Source of the DNA: Catonia carolina
Taxonomy: Eukaryota > Arthropoda > Insecta > Hemiptera > Achilidae
Length of the DNA: 64,000 bases
Assembly (NCBI GenBank): GCA_035578175.1
Contig: JAQMRL010000004.1
Span: 42,675,401 to 42,739,400 of the forward strand
Reading direction: 5' to 3'
This document shows positions 1-12,559 of the stretch, piece by piece. The notes beneath the pieces are model-generated. The model was not told where the DNA came from. It was given only the letters and a program-made list of their open reading frames with translations, and made no database searches. A program made the position numbers and the translations under genes. Within the stretch, counting starts at the first letter, position 1. Each line of letters opens with the position of its first letter.

Positions 1-1190
1 AAAAAAGAAGTAGTTCAATTCCGTAATGTAGAAGTAGTGTAAGGGGTATGAGGAGAAATCTTGCGGAAGGGAAGGGGAAGAAGCGCGTGACCTTCACCCG
101 CACGAAGAAATCAAATGGACTTTAGTTGATAAATTCTTAGATCAATTAAGTCAGATCAAAATTGTTAGTTTTAGACTATAGTCCGATTTACGAAAGAAAA
201 CACCTGTCTTTAAACATCAATATCTTTTGAACCGTCGTATGTAAAAACAATTACAATACATCAAATTAAAGCTTGTCTTATTGTTGGTAAGACGATATAT
301 ATTAAAATTTTCGGAAATCAATAGTGTATTAAATATAATGAACTACGCATAAAAAGTACCCTGTTTGTAACCACTTTTCCAGTATAGGCCCTACACAACT
401 TCGAAGTTACTATTACGTTCACGCGTAATTTTAGAATGTATAGGGCTACAAAGTATTACATGTTAGTGTAATCCTGTAACCAACTATAAAACAAACTTTA
501 ATTTGATGTATCGTAATTTTTTTTACATACAACGGTTCAAAAGATATTGCTGTTTAAAAACAGGTGTTTTTTTCGTGAATCGGACTATAGTCACAAGAAA
601 CCACAAAAACATTCTATGTAGATTTTCCTCTTTGGTCGTTTATAACATGTTTTTTCTTATTATTCTTTTGATATTTTATATCATGTGTTTTTTCATTACT
701 TAATAAAAATGTGTATTCAGAATGTCGCTGTTTCTTAAACTGAATTTATTTTAAAGTGTATTATTATTGTATATTTTTAATACGTGAATAATTTACTTGA
801 TAAAAACGCAAGTGCGTGAGAACTTTCAAACCGTCATAGTGAATGTAAAACTAATATAGCTTACCAATACTTATCAAATTTTATGCCAAAAACTTATTTC
901 AAGAATAAGGCAAACTTGTAATTACAAAATTCATTTCTTTAAAATTTATTTGGACTGAATCGTTTATTATTTATTAATTTAATCAGCATAAAGTTCGAGC
1001 AGTTTTCTAGCCATTACAATCAACTTAAAATAATTGGCTCCAAGGCTGTTTCAAAATGTATCTTCATTGCGGAAGTGTTACACGTTTTCAAGAAAAGAAA
1101 GTGTCATAATGCTTGTGTAACCGTGTAACAGTTACAGGTTAGTGAAATCAGAAACAGTACTTATACCTTCAGAAAATTATTTGTCTCACT
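1..1190. other. Intron sequence, no recognised feature
   Basis: AT-rich sequence with scattered stops in all frames. I see no exon-like stretch or repeat that I can assign. The longest reading frame here (503-703, 66 codons) is rich in F/I/Y, as expected from AT-rich noise. Confidence 0.6.
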
Positions 1191-1579
1191 GTTGTTCAGG
1201 TCATCAGCCGAAAGGCTGGTTTGAACCTGTAGAGGTTTTACTAACTAAAACGAGAAGTGAGGTGGTTTACAATTGCCTTCCTCACTGAATGTAAAAGTAT
1301 GCTTATTAGCATGCCGGGCACTCTGAAAAACACATCATCCACTCTGAAAATGACACTGTCACTTCATTCAACACAGGGTCTGGCTGTATAATGAAATTCA
1401 TTACTTATAGAGAAGATAACTATGATTAGTGTCTATTACACCTCTACCTATTTTGTTCTTAAATGATTCAAGTCATTTCATTGGCTGACCACGTGATAAG
1501 AAACAGAAATATTTATTTTATCCTTGCAACGAACAGATTGAGTAAATAATTTGACACTCCATCTGTCAGTTATGGACAG
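1191..1579 (-). repeat. Family 1 SINE-like element, near full length
   Basis: In the minus orientation this copy ends with the family's hairpin (CAGCC/GGCTG around a 4-base loop), GATGACC and an AAC-type tail. It contains the shared blocks for 'aggcaattgtaaaccac', 'cttcactt' near the centre, and 'cagccagaccctg'. It is near full length for the ~390-bp family defined by at least 14 copies in this window. No protein is encoded. Confidence 0.85.
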
Positions 1580-4416
1580 ATTATGTTGTCTCACTTTGTA
1601 CCTAATAAAATTAATCTTGTGTTCTTTTAATTCCATTGGAATATTTGATTTTTAGTATAGTTTTCGAAAATGTGAATATACTCTTTATAATATTATATTG
1701 ACTAAAATCTTTGCGAGACAAATTCTATTAATATGCAAGATGTTGAAATTCAATTTAAAATTCAATTAGTGAAGTAACTGTACGTAACAACTTTCCCAAT
1801 ATTAATCGAAATTAATGCAGAAATTTCTAGGATATTGAGTGGATTTTACCATAGATAGTCTCATTAAATTTGGAAATTATACGTTTAATTAAATGCTGCT
1901 CAAAATATGGTATAATGGTAATTCGGTATGATAATGCAGAAATCAATATGAATATAGATATGATATTTTAAACTTAAAGTTTTGTGTGTGTGTGTATGTG
2001 TTTGCTGTTAATCTTAATGTCTTCACAATAATTTTTATTGTTATACTTTTTTAAAACTTGCAATTTTTCGGTAATGTTTTGAAAATTTCAACTTAAGTTT
2101 CAATAAAATTTCAATATTTACAAGTACTCTTTTTTTAAGTTTTGTTTTTCTTCATATATGATTATGTATGTTGCAGCTCATCAAATTAGTGCGAGTGCAC
2201 CTAAACCACGTTTGCAAATTTTTCATTTAGGAGAAAATATGCACTCTTTCACTGTGACCTCTTTTACTCATAATTTTCTCCTCAATTATTACGTGATGTA
2301 AGCTGTACTTCTTTCATTTTACCACATGATCCAAGTATTGCAATTTTTTTATTTTTATGGTTCTTACAATCTCTTTTTTTCTTAACATTTTTTTCTCTTT
2401 TTTAACGAACCTAGGCTTAGGTCTTACAGTGTGTTAGGTTTTATTGCACTGTACTTTTCTTATTATACTACTGAAAGCGGTTCATGCCCGATTATATCTT
2501 TGATTTATTGAGAGAATTTGTTATTTTTGTCAGCAATATTGTTCCCAAATATTTGTATTTTTTACCCTACTTGATTCTATCTTTGTGAATTTTATAATTT
2601 TGCTGCAGTTTTTCTTCTGTGTTGAGATAACTAAAGATATTATGTATGGAACGATAAAATTTCAGATTTTGAAAATTAAAATTTATCAGATAATCACATT
2701 TCGTTGTTTTATCCAACGGATTTTCTACTATGCTTTACAATGAACGCTGTAACATAAATGAATGTAATTCAATGATATCATTGGTAGATTTTTGTCTAAT
2801 CAGTAGATTATCACTGAAAACCCATTTTTTATATTGATAAATTAATATTAAATATTGACATGATCCTAAAGTTTTGTTTTCACTTGTTTGGATAAATTTA
2901 GGATATCACGGCAGCTGTAAACTACGGACGGTTTTGTACCGCATGCGAATTGAAAGGAAGGGGTTGAAATACCACCCTTTTTGATTCTAATGATTAATGA
3001 TACATTATTATGAAATTAGGGAAAAGTGTTACATTATTTTTCCCTACGTTTAACCCTTAGTCTGGTTAATACCACAAAATCAATCATTTTGTTATTACTT
3101 TTACTATTATGCAAGAAAGTTTTTAGACTGCCGCAATCTTTTTTTTATATTATATTCACGTAAATTAAATATTAATGTACGAAAAATTTACCACCTTTAT
3201 AAAAAACAGATTTTTCGTTTTAAAAACTAATTTAAAAGCATATTTCGATTTTTCCTCGTTTGCAACAATTTCCTTTAGATGCTTCAGCAAGTCAGTTTTC
3301 CGTGGCCTACGATAATATCCGGTGTTTTCACTAAAATAATAATTTTAAATTTAATTTTTCCTGATAATTCCATTCATTCACGAAACTTTATCCTAACACT
3401 ACGTTTTGGAACTTTATAAAATTTATAAAATAATAATTAATACGAGTAGTAACTATTTGACGGTGTATTACGAAAAATTATTTGAAGCAAATGTCTCAAT
3501 TCCTACATCGTAGTTTTAGTTTTTTTTAAAGTGGCGATATTAATTTTTAGCGCTCTAATTTAAATGCTAGAGATTACCCTAAACTCCAAATCTTAGATAT
3601 TGAGCTCGGTTTTTGGCTGTTGTTAGGAAAATGATGATAGACAATGAAACCGTTCAATACTGTATCACAACTCTTTGGTCACTAATGAAAACATACTTGA
3701 TGTACCGGTAATTTTAAATTATAAATAAGTGAATTATAGTTTTTTGTGTTTCTCTTTACTTCTTAATTAATCGTTGGGTTACATTTTGTTGGGATAATAA
3801 CATTTTCATACCCAATAGTTATCTGTTATAATAAGCAACAATATGTTTTATAACGAATGTTACAATTTTCATCTCGTTATAAAGACTTGTAGAAAGGGAA
3901 ACACAATGCAAAGGAATGATTCAGAAATTGTGTGCTACATCACATCGTCTCGTCACCTTTACTCTCCACCATCACGAGAAAACCACCACCACCACCACCA
4001 CTTACTCCTTAATGGTCCTTCAAACTTGGCTTAGTTTACTCCTTTGCAATTTGCAGCTTCACTATTTCTCTATTTCTCTTTACAAACATTCATTGCAACA
4101 TCGTGTAATTTAAGTTTACTTTAATCTCATTGTTTTCCGTCGTATTTGTTAAACAATTCCATAAATTGCCAATGTAATAAATATATATGTAATTAAAGTT
4201 GTTATTTTTGAGTAGTGAGCAAACAAGTTCTTAGTACATCATTATTTTTTAATGCTCAAAGAGTTATTTCCGTTGTTTGTTATTTTTAGTCTCTTTGTAA
4301 TTAGTGTTACATTACAGTAATTATGTTAGGTGCTGAAAATCGGTCATGAAATAAGTTTTCTTTCTTAAATATTGAAAATATAATTTTAGAGTTTATCCGA
4401 TTAGCATCATCAGGTG
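1580..4416. other. Intron sequence; GT microsatellite and CAC run only
   Basis: Mostly unassigned AT-rich DNA. A short GT repeat lies at about 1983-2003 and a CAC/ACC run at about 3984-4001. The CAC run produces His-rich or Thr-rich short frames that I regard as spurious. Confidence 0.55.
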
Positions 4417-4697
4417 ATTTTTTTATCTGAGGCAGCGAGAAAAACTTATGTTCACGATGGGGGGGGGATGTTGGACTCAGTTGAGGCGTTCTCGTCTAGC
4501 CCCAAAGAGGCCGCAACCGCCTACCGACCAAAAACCCGCCGCCTGGCCACTTGATCCGACATGAGCAAAAAACCCTCCACTTCTTCCCTCGGAACTGTTT
4601 ATATAATACTACAAGGGAAACGCCGGGTTAAAAAAATTACACACTGTCAGCGGGGCTTGGAAGGAAACCGTAGTCTAATTTCCCTCTCGCAGTCACC
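4417..4697 (+). repeat. Family 3 interspersed repeat, copy 1
   Basis: About 280 bp that is GC-richer than its surroundings and closely matches 56627-56920. Shared blocks include 'gcgagaaaaacttatgtt', 'aggccgcaaccgcc', 'cctggccacttgatccgac' and 'actgtcagcgggg'. A G-run at 4458-4467 replaces the start of a block in the other copy. No pol III promoter or transposase is evident, so it may be a SINE or another short non-autonomous element. Confidence 0.8.
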
Positions 4698-5656
4698 GAT
4701 CAACACTCACTCTCTCACTTTTATTTCTTTCTTTCATCACCACCTCAGGAAATAAGTGTGCCTACTTTGGATTGATTTACGGTGAAAGAAGGCGATCCCG
4801 CTAATCTTCAGATGTCTCTTCCCTCCGCAGTCTTCCGATCACCCTCCCCGCAAATCAGGTGAATTTAGAGATGTTTAACTTTCTTAAGAAAATTTTATTA
4901 CATAATTCGTTTCAAGTATAAAGTATGTAAATTTTTGTTTTGCTCTATCTTATTATTATGGGTTCTACACCTAATGTTAGACATCTTGTCACCTTCAAGA
5001 GTTTTTCCCGAAATTAGAAATGAAAATCCCGTTCTTCAAACTTGTATTTTTTTATCTAAATTTCCGCTCGGTGTTTTCTCTACAAAAGTAAATCTAAGTA
5101 TAATTTATATCTACTAAAATAAAAAATTTATGTTTTTTTATTACAATTCCAACAAGGAAACAACGTGGAGACTATAAAACACATAAACCCTAAAACTGTA
5201 CGGAAACCGGTTCAGGACGGATGATAAACGGTTGACAAAACAAATGTTTAGGACATTATTTAATAGCTTTTAGTTAACAATTTACCACATATATTGTTGA
5301 AAGAAGCTAAAAATTATTTAGAAAATGTAGGAATTAACTTAGAATATTTCATCGAATCAAGTATGCATTACAGACTTAAATAACTTCGACGTAGAACAAA
5401 ACCTGAGCGCCGAATGATTGAAAAAAGGAAAAAATAAACGCTAAAATAATATTGGGAGGCTGGAGAAAAGTATCTTAAATCAATTTTCGAATGCTCCTTT
5501 TTATCGGATACTGTTGAAAAAAAAACATCAAGTTCGGTTACTGCATTTCTGCTGTAATTTTTGGCGATGATATTTTTCTTCAGTTAACTACTCATAGACT
5601 ATATAAATAAAAGTTGACTTGCTGCAGAATTTATTAGCGAAAGGAATACAATTTTT
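4698..5656. other. Unassigned intron sequence
   Basis: 4698-4867 is pyrimidine-rich with an acceptor-like and a donor-like site about 28 bp apart (near 4836 and 4867), but I could not support an exon. The rest is AT-rich and featureless to me. Confidence 0.45.
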
Positions 5657-5936
5657 TATTTAAGAACAAAAGTAGAGGTGTAAAAGACACTAGTCAGAGT
5701 CATCTCCTCTGAGAGTAATGCATTTAATTATACAGCCAGACCCTTTGGTGAATCAAGGGAAAGTGTCATTTGCGGGATGGGAAGTAGCTGCTTTTCGGTG
5801 TGCCTGGCATGCTGATAAGCATAATAGTTTTCTACTCGGTGAGGAAGACAATTGTAAACCACTTTACTCTTCGTTTTACTTAGTAAAGCCTCTAAAGGTT
5901 CAAACCAGTCTTTGGGCTGACGACCTTAATAACATT
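5657..5936 (+). repeat. Family 1 SINE-like element, 5' truncated
   Basis: The copy begins at the 'tttaagaacaaaagtagagg' block and runs to 'ctgacgacctta', so roughly the first 110 bp of the family are missing. The terminal hairpin is degraded (loop TTTG, one stem base lost), indicating an old copy. Confidence 0.8.
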
Positions 5937-7173
5937 AGAAATGAATAAATAATTACTCCCTTGTAAAATTTTTATGTAGAAGAGTTCACGAGGACTTACA
6001 TTAACAAGTATAATACTGTCAATCAGAAGGTTTATGATAAGGTAAGAGAAGGCAGTACTCTGACGAGAGGTAACAATCTGGCAACGTAGAAGCGAGATTT
6101 CCCACTCCCCCGCATATCTACAATTTAAAAAAATTAATTCCAAAAGACTCAGTTGTCATTGAAGTGAATAAATAATTGATTTGTATTATTGAATCTACTA
6201 TGAATCCAACCGAATTCATAAAGTTAGCAGTTGACGAGATAAGAAGGGATTCCAAAAAGCGCAGAACATTAAATAAACTATCATCTTCAGATTCAGTATA
6301 ACAATAGAAACACTCTTATTTATACGTTGACGAAATTTCACTAAAATCTGATGAGTATTTACGGAGTTACATGTCAATAAGTTTGCATAATCCGTAAAAG
6401 TCTTCAAAAACGGCCATTTTTTTGTTATAATGTCAAAATCACTTTTTAAAAAAAATAGATAAAAATTTCAAGTTTTCAACCTTCAACGTAGAACTAAACA
6501 AGCATTATTTTGACATATTATAGTACGTTAAAATCGATGCCATATTGTTTTAACAATTGAGCTTCAAACTCTGATTCCTTTTATTTTTGACGCGGACATT
6601 ATGTACATACATTAAATTAATTATTATTAATTAATTATTATGTTATTAAAATGCAAAAAAATTACAGAAAATTGTTTTGATGATACCACTGGTGTAAAAT
6701 AAGAATATTCTTTTATATCTGAAAAAAGAAACAGTGCTAAGGAAGAGCAGAACGTATTGTATGCACTAAGATTGCGTGCAGTCAACACTTAGTTCTCTTT
6801 TTCTGGTGTTTTCTTTTTTCCACAACTAGAAAATGTTAAGGGGTAAGTAAGTAATATAGGTGGTAAAAAAATGTGATTCTTGCACCCTACAAACTACCCT
6901 CCTGGCACAGAGTGTAGTATATTATAGCCATAAGACAGTACCTTGCAAGACAGACACGCATGTATTAGCTACGTAGTAGTAGTTGCCAGATTATGTACCA
7001 CACTCCCTCACCAAAGTATGCTACTTGAAATTCATATTACTGTACAGGCCCACATTTTCCTTATATGGGAATATAATAACATTATTATAAACATTTCTCT
7101 TTATACATTCTTTACACGCATTTCTTTTTTTATGTACCTGTGGTTTGTCTATTAAATTTATCACAAAGATCAT
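5937..7173. other. Unassigned intron sequence
   Basis: AT-rich DNA with only short stop-bounded frames (for example 5892-6143 minus and 6943-7155 plus). None shows a recognisable motif. Confidence 0.5.
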
Positions 7174-7280
7174 AAAAATAAATATCCTGTAGTACAGCAA
7201 TGGATTTAAACCGAAATCGAAATTGATTTTTATGGAATCCAAAAATGCTAATGAAATTCTAAGGTTAACATTCTGTAAAG
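7174..7280 (+). repeat. Left ~105-bp direct repeat flanking a foldback element
   Basis: Begins 'aaatatcctgta' and ends 'aaggttaacattctgtaaa'. The same unit, with about 15 percent differences by eye, recurs at 8075-8176 on the other side of the foldback element and in the same orientation. Confidence 0.75.
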
Positions 7281-8074
7281 TAGTGGAGCGATGACTTGAA
7301 TGCTAGTGTGAGACGAAGTGGGAATCAGGAAAGCTTGTCCTTAGATTGTACAAATGCCTCAATCGTCAAGGTGATGATTTCGAAAAGTACTGTCTTGTCT
7401 GTAACTTTGATGGCTTCTGGCAGAAGGGAAACAATATGCGGATTTTAAAACTATTTCAGAAAACATACATCTAATTTTTTTTAAGTAACTAAAACTTGCC
7501 GGAAATGACGTATTTTTGTAAAACAAAGTATTTCGCATGTTTTTGTTCTATAAAATTATTTCGAAAACTCAGTTAATGAGATAATGTATTATGTAGTAAA
7601 AGTTTTGGTTTTGTAGAAAAAACCGTATTTTTTTCAAATACATCGTGTTTCACGGATTAACATGATATGTGACAGGTTTGTTCTGTAATAAATATGGAAA
7701 ACGATGATGCAATAAAATTTAACAGAAAATCTTTACTTTTTAAATTACGAGGACAGTTTTTTTCTTCAAAAACAAAACTTTTACTATATTAGCCTATACA
7801 TTATCTCATTAAGCGTGTTTTCGAAATAATTTTATAGAACAAAAACAACATGCGAAATACTTTGTTTTACGAAAATACGCCATTTCCGACAAGATTTAGT
7901 TACTTAAAAAAATTAGAAATGTTTTCTAAAAAGGTTTTACAATCCACACAATGTTCCTTTCTGTCGGAGGCCATCAAGTTATAGACAGCCAATATAAGCT
8001 TGTCCTATCTATGGACAAACTCTCCTGTTCCCCACTTCGTCTCACACTAGCATTCAAGTCAACTCTCCACTATA
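7281..8074. mobile_element. Foldback (long inverted-repeat) element, ~0.8 kb
   Basis: The two halves are inverted copies of each other for most of the length. The outer arms run from 'tagtggagcgatgacttgaa' on the left to the matching 'ttcaagtcaactctccacta' on the right. Inner arms match too: 'caaagtatttcgcatgtttt' near 7525 pairs with 'aacatgcgaaatactttg' near 7850. There is no coding capacity, so this is a non-autonomous foldback/MITE-type element. A shorter relative of the termini lies at 44815-44915. Confidence 0.85.
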
Positions 8075-8176
8075 AATATCCTGTAATACACCAATGGATT
8101 TAATTCGAAATTAAAATTGAGTTCTATGGAATTCAAAAAATCCTAATGGAACTTTAAGGTTAACATTCTGTAAAAT
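8075..8176 (+). repeat. Right ~105-bp direct repeat flanking the foldback element
   Basis: Directly abuts the right terminus of the foldback element and repeats the unit at 7174-7280, ending 'aaggttaacattctgtaaa'. Confidence 0.75.
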
Positions 8177-8199
8177 AAAGTTATTTTTTATTATTATTT

Positions 8200-8360
8200 A
8201 AAGGCGCATCAACTGCTTAGTTATTAGCGACTACGGTGGGTAATGCATCGAGAATATTAGGTTTTGACTTGTGAAAATTTCCAGACCCTGACCACGAATC
8301 GAACCCGGGACCTCCGCGTGATAGGCCAGCGCGCTACCACTACCTTACGGCGGCGGCCGC
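8200..8360 (-). mobile_element. tRNA-derived SINE (group A)
   Basis: On the minus strand it opens with a tRNA-like head containing 'gtagtggtagcgcgc' (A-box-like) and 'gtcccgggttcgattcg' (B-box-like). A body follows that matches 61312-61475, including the block reading 'attagcgactacggtgggta' on the + strand. No functional tRNA fold or CCA end is apparent, so this is a pol III retroelement and not a tRNA gene. Confidence 0.85.
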
Positions 8361-8796
8361 TTCGGTTAATTTAAAAATGCATATTTTTGATGTAGTTCAA
8401 TTATTTTTAGCAGTAGTGTATTTTTAAAAGGTTAAAGGGGGGTTTTTTGTCTGATTTCCTCAGCGTCAACATTTCTTAAAAAATGTATTGCCTTCGTCCA
8501 GTAATAATATCACCCACCGTTGTTATTATTTAAAATTGCCGATTAATGGAGAAAATGTAAATGTTAGGGTTTTTTTATAACCCGGTTGTTTTAAAATTTA
8601 CCGGCAAGATCCCTTTCTTAATTAATTCGTATCATCCAAGAAGAATTGGTACAGTTTATCCGGGTGTTTTCATAGTTTTCAAGAAATTATGTAGTTTTTA
8701 AAACTATAAATCGTCAGCTGTTAGCTGATTCTTTTGGGGGTTTTATAGATTTTTAGGTACACAAAACAAAAATGTCTCCGCCATGCCCGGCGGTCA

Positions 8797-8857
8797 CCGG
8801 GATATTTTAAAATCGTTGAATTACCGGGACCGGGATTATTTTAAAATCGTTGAATTA
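8797..8857 (+). repeat. Short tandem duplication, ~33-bp period
   Basis: The phrase 'ttttaaaatcgttgaatta' preceded by 'ccggga' occurs twice, starting near 8797 and 8830. Confidence 0.75.
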
Positions 8858-10087
8858 ATTCAAGGGTTCCTGTATCGATTCGGCAACCTCACCTTTTGGT
8901 AATCTTTTCAGAATCTACGTCAAAAATTATTATATATTCAGTTACAAGTTAATGTAATTGAAAGATGGTAAGGGTATGGAATACGCATGTGTGACACGCT
9001 TTACTCCCCCCCTCTTACTAGAAATTAACACGTCGGTTCTTTAAAATCGTATACTATATTTTGAAAATGTTTTTCAGTTCTGGAATTTAACTTAGTAGAA
9101 TAAATGTGCAATTGAACCAATACTATTCTATTTCAGTTGAATAAGTTTTATGAGGATTATTAGTTATTATTTAAATTCACCAACTGCTAACTATGGTAAA
9201 TTGTTTAAATTGATTTGAAAGAGAATTAAATTAAGCGTAATCGATTAATCGTTTTTGTAGTTTCAAAGTATTTTAATTTGGTTTTAGTTGAGTAAAATTT
9301 GAGTATATTTCCCTGTTGAATCGATCGATACGTTACCATTTTATCTGTTGTGGTTTAAGAAGGTTAAGAAGTTTGTTTTAATTGCAACCAGTAGACCTAG
9401 AAAATGGAAGAGGTAACCCATTCGTTCGTATCGAAAGATAAGATTGGAATGGCCGGTAACAATCGATCTAACTACCATTTCGGGTTACTAGTGACATCGC
9501 GTTTAATCAATTCTCACTCTCCGTATCGAATTCTCTCTTCTACTACACATATACACATCTACGCACTATTACGACCCTTTTATTCGCATTCCCTCCCTTA
9601 CAGACATGCATCCTCACCTCCCATCCTCTTTTGTTCAAATAACCATCCATTTCTCATCGTCAGTCTCCTATCCAAACTATTTCAGCTTACCTAATATCAT
9701 GGAATTTACCTATTGTGATCACAACGCTAAATATTTACTTGTGCCTAAATTATTCATTGCTACATAAATTATGTAACCATAGAAATAATTTTGGGAATAT
9801 TTTTTTTAATTAGTACTGTGTTGAAATTATTTTGGCGTACGCAGGCTGGGTCAACTTGTTTTGAATAGTTAACGCTTTTTGTGTGAATGACCTTCGCGTG
9901 TTGACTCCATTAATTGTCTCCTGGTGTGATCAATATTGTTGTTTTTATAGTATACAGTAGAATATTCTATTGTTATCTATTCTATATTTATCAATTTAAC
10001 TATTTATCGTACGAGATAATACTCGATGATTTGTTTTTATGTATAAAGCGGCTATCTTTTCTTTAGTTGGTCAGTCTCTTTTTGAAC
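8858..10087. other. Unassigned intron sequence
   Basis: AT-rich. The 96-codon frame at 9404-9694 is open but has low-complexity S/H/P/L composition and no motif, and I do not support it as a gene. Confidence 0.45.
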
Positions 10088-10348
10088 AGGGAACTATAAA
10101 CTAACGAACTAAAGACTGCAGATGAGATCTAGCCAATTACAGCTAAGGTCGGGTGTGAAGTTTCCCTTTCACAAAGTCACACGATGTTCCACCCAACTCC
10201 AGCTGACTTTTTGTTAGGCTGCCATCCACAGCCAGACCATTGCGTGACAACGCAAGGTACGATTAATGAAAATAAATTGGCTCTGTGCTGTGATCTAGGT
10301 CACTATGCTCCGCCGTCATCTGCTGTCTCTAGTTCGTTAAGCTATAAA
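10088..10348. mobile_element. Inverted-repeat element, possible MITE
   Basis: 'taacgaactaaagac' followed by 'gcagatga' near 10103-10127 is inverted near 10313-10342 ('tcatctgctgtctctagttcgtta'). This gives arms of about 30 bp around a ~200-bp centre. The centre also holds imperfect inverted blocks. No target duplication was recognised, so MITE identity is inferred. Confidence 0.5.
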
Positions 10349-10350
10349 AG
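10343..10350 (+). promoter_or_regulatory. TATA-like sequence
   Basis: TATAAAAG lies within GC-richer DNA at the right end of the inverted repeat. No exon could be placed downstream. It could equally be a chance match in AT-rich DNA. Confidence 0.15.
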
Positions 10351-12559
10351 CGAATGTATGTAACACGTTGCGTATTGAAGTAGTTTCTACATGACGGACA
10401 GATTGCGTACAATTCTAATCGGGTTATAAGTTAGGTAATATATATAATATAAAATTGGGTTATAAGTAATCGGGTAGTTTTATTGTTAATGGCCATGTTT
10501 CTGTTAGTTAAATTTGATTTGTTATTAAGTAAATTTATAGTAATTTTCTAGTTTTTACAGCTGAAATTACGTAAGGTTTTTTTTGTAATTGAATATTTTT
10601 GTTAAAAATTTTCATGATAATAGTCCTATAGCTTGTTGTGAATAAATGAAATCATAAGTCAATATCGTTGAATAAATTTGACTTTATTAATTTCATAATT
10701 TTTCACAACCTAGGTCATTAATATGTAACTTTTCCTTTATGTTTCTTATTAAATTTCTTGTTTATCTTTTATAACAAAATTCATCTTACAACTTTTAAAT
10801 TACCATTATCTCAATTATTAGTTTAATTTATATCGTATAATCTTTTTTAAAATGTGTATGTGTATTTTAAACTTTAGAATTGGTGTGTGGACCTTCCATC
10901 TTGCTTGACGTTCGGTACCACACTCCCCTAATTCCTTTACAAATCTTACTTCTTCTTTCCCGGTTTCCTAGCAACGAAACTTTGTTTAAATAAATTAAAT
11001 AATTTTATATTTATTTTAAACCAGCTGAGTTTGTTTATACTCTTGACTAGAGCAAACATAAACTGATCTATCTGTGACTCATTTTCGAATCGTTACAAGC
11101 TATTACTTGTTTAATGTAGCAACCTAATGAGATTTGCTATTGTTGAAAATTTTAACTTTTTCTTTTAACTGGTCCATAATCAATAATAAATTTATTTAAA
11201 AAATTGCGTAATATTTTCCAAAAGTAAAAAATCATTGTGCATCTGCTCCTTCAAATACCAATTTAAAAAAATTCAGAAAATTCTATGGCATAGGTACTCG
11301 TACATCAGTAAATAGATTTGTAGAAAACTTGGATTAACAAAGAAATTAAAAACGAAATGGTTATCCCAAATTTCACGTTCTTCGTCACACATCCGGGATA
11401 AAATATATTTTATAAAAAAATTGGGCTGATTTTTTAACTTTTGTGGAAGTAAATTGATTTTAAAATTTAAGAAACCTAAATAACAAAGTTTCAAAACTAG
11501 TAAAAAAGACGTAATTTTGCAAATTTAAATGTTGCTTACTTCAAACATGGTGGAAATCCATGTAACCTTTTTTCATAAACGCCACCAAAATACCTTTTCC
11601 AGTCGTAGATACGTAATATATTTAGGAATGTATAAAAACATAAACATTTTTCATGTTTAAAATACACAAAAAAATTTTTTTAAAGGAAATTATATCATTT
11701 TCATCATTCACTCGTACCAATTAGCTTATTAACTATAGTGCTAGTGAGGAAAGGACAAACGCGGTACCGGACTATAGTTAGCCTATCCCCAATACGCTGG
11801 TAGTGGGTGCTAGCCTCCGCCCACTAAATCTTTGTCGTACAATCTTTCCTTTCTCCGTGTGAATCGCCCTATTGGTCGGATACTAAAAAGTTCACTTTTA
11901 CAAAAATAAATTTTGAGTTTGATGGGTGCATTCTATAGTACTTTAGCTTTCTCATAGAAATTAACACATCAGCTCAATAAAATGGTATAGTTTATCAGTA
12001 GGAACTGCCCAACGGTACGACGTCTACAACGGAAATGGAACAGAAATTCTTTGGTCTGATAAAAGTTCCTACCGGAGAAAATACCGTCAAATACATCTTC
12101 TCGAATCCAAAATCAATGGAAAAGGATTATATTATTCTAGTTTTTTCAGATTCTAATTGACTTTTGATTTTTTTTGTTTTCCGTCCGACTGTTTTTTATA
12201 TTGCCAGTAATTTAAACGATTAAGAGTGATAGTTGAATTTTTTGACAGTTAATAAAGATTTGTATTCGAATAATTTATTTTATTATTATATTTTAGTACA
12301 AATTTAGTTTTTGTAAGGTTTGCGTTTTAAAGTAGTACATAATACTTTGTTAGAACTATTTTTTAACATTTACGAATTTTGTCTGCACGTAGAGATATGT
12401 ATTTATATTTAGTGTCTCGTTGAACATTTATTTTTGTAATAAGCTGTTGTGTTGTACAGTTGTTTCACTTTTATTTGAAAATTTGTTACATTTACTAATA
12501 AGCTAAATTGATGTAAACAAGTGAAATAGCTCCACTAAGTGCAAGGTCGGTTGGTCGGT
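10349..12559. other. Unassigned intron sequence
   Basis: AT-rich. 11740-11880 is locally GC-richer but matched nothing I know. Small frames such as 11273-11494 minus look like noise. Confidence 0.45.

Noticed and set aside
3984..4001. His-tag-like coding repeat
   Set aside because: A CAC microsatellite read in different frames as His or Thr runs. No gene around it.
4836..4872. 28-bp micro-exon between CCGCAG and GTGAAT
   Set aside because: Only splice-site resemblance in pyrimidine-rich DNA, with no coding or comparative support.
8290..8340. tRNA gene (minus strand) from A-box/B-box-like sequence
   Set aside because: The tRNA-like part is attached to a body shared with 61312-61475, and no complete cloverleaf is evident, so it is a SINE.
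9404..9694. 96-residue protein
   Set aside because: Low-complexity S/H/P/L content, no motif, and no splice context.
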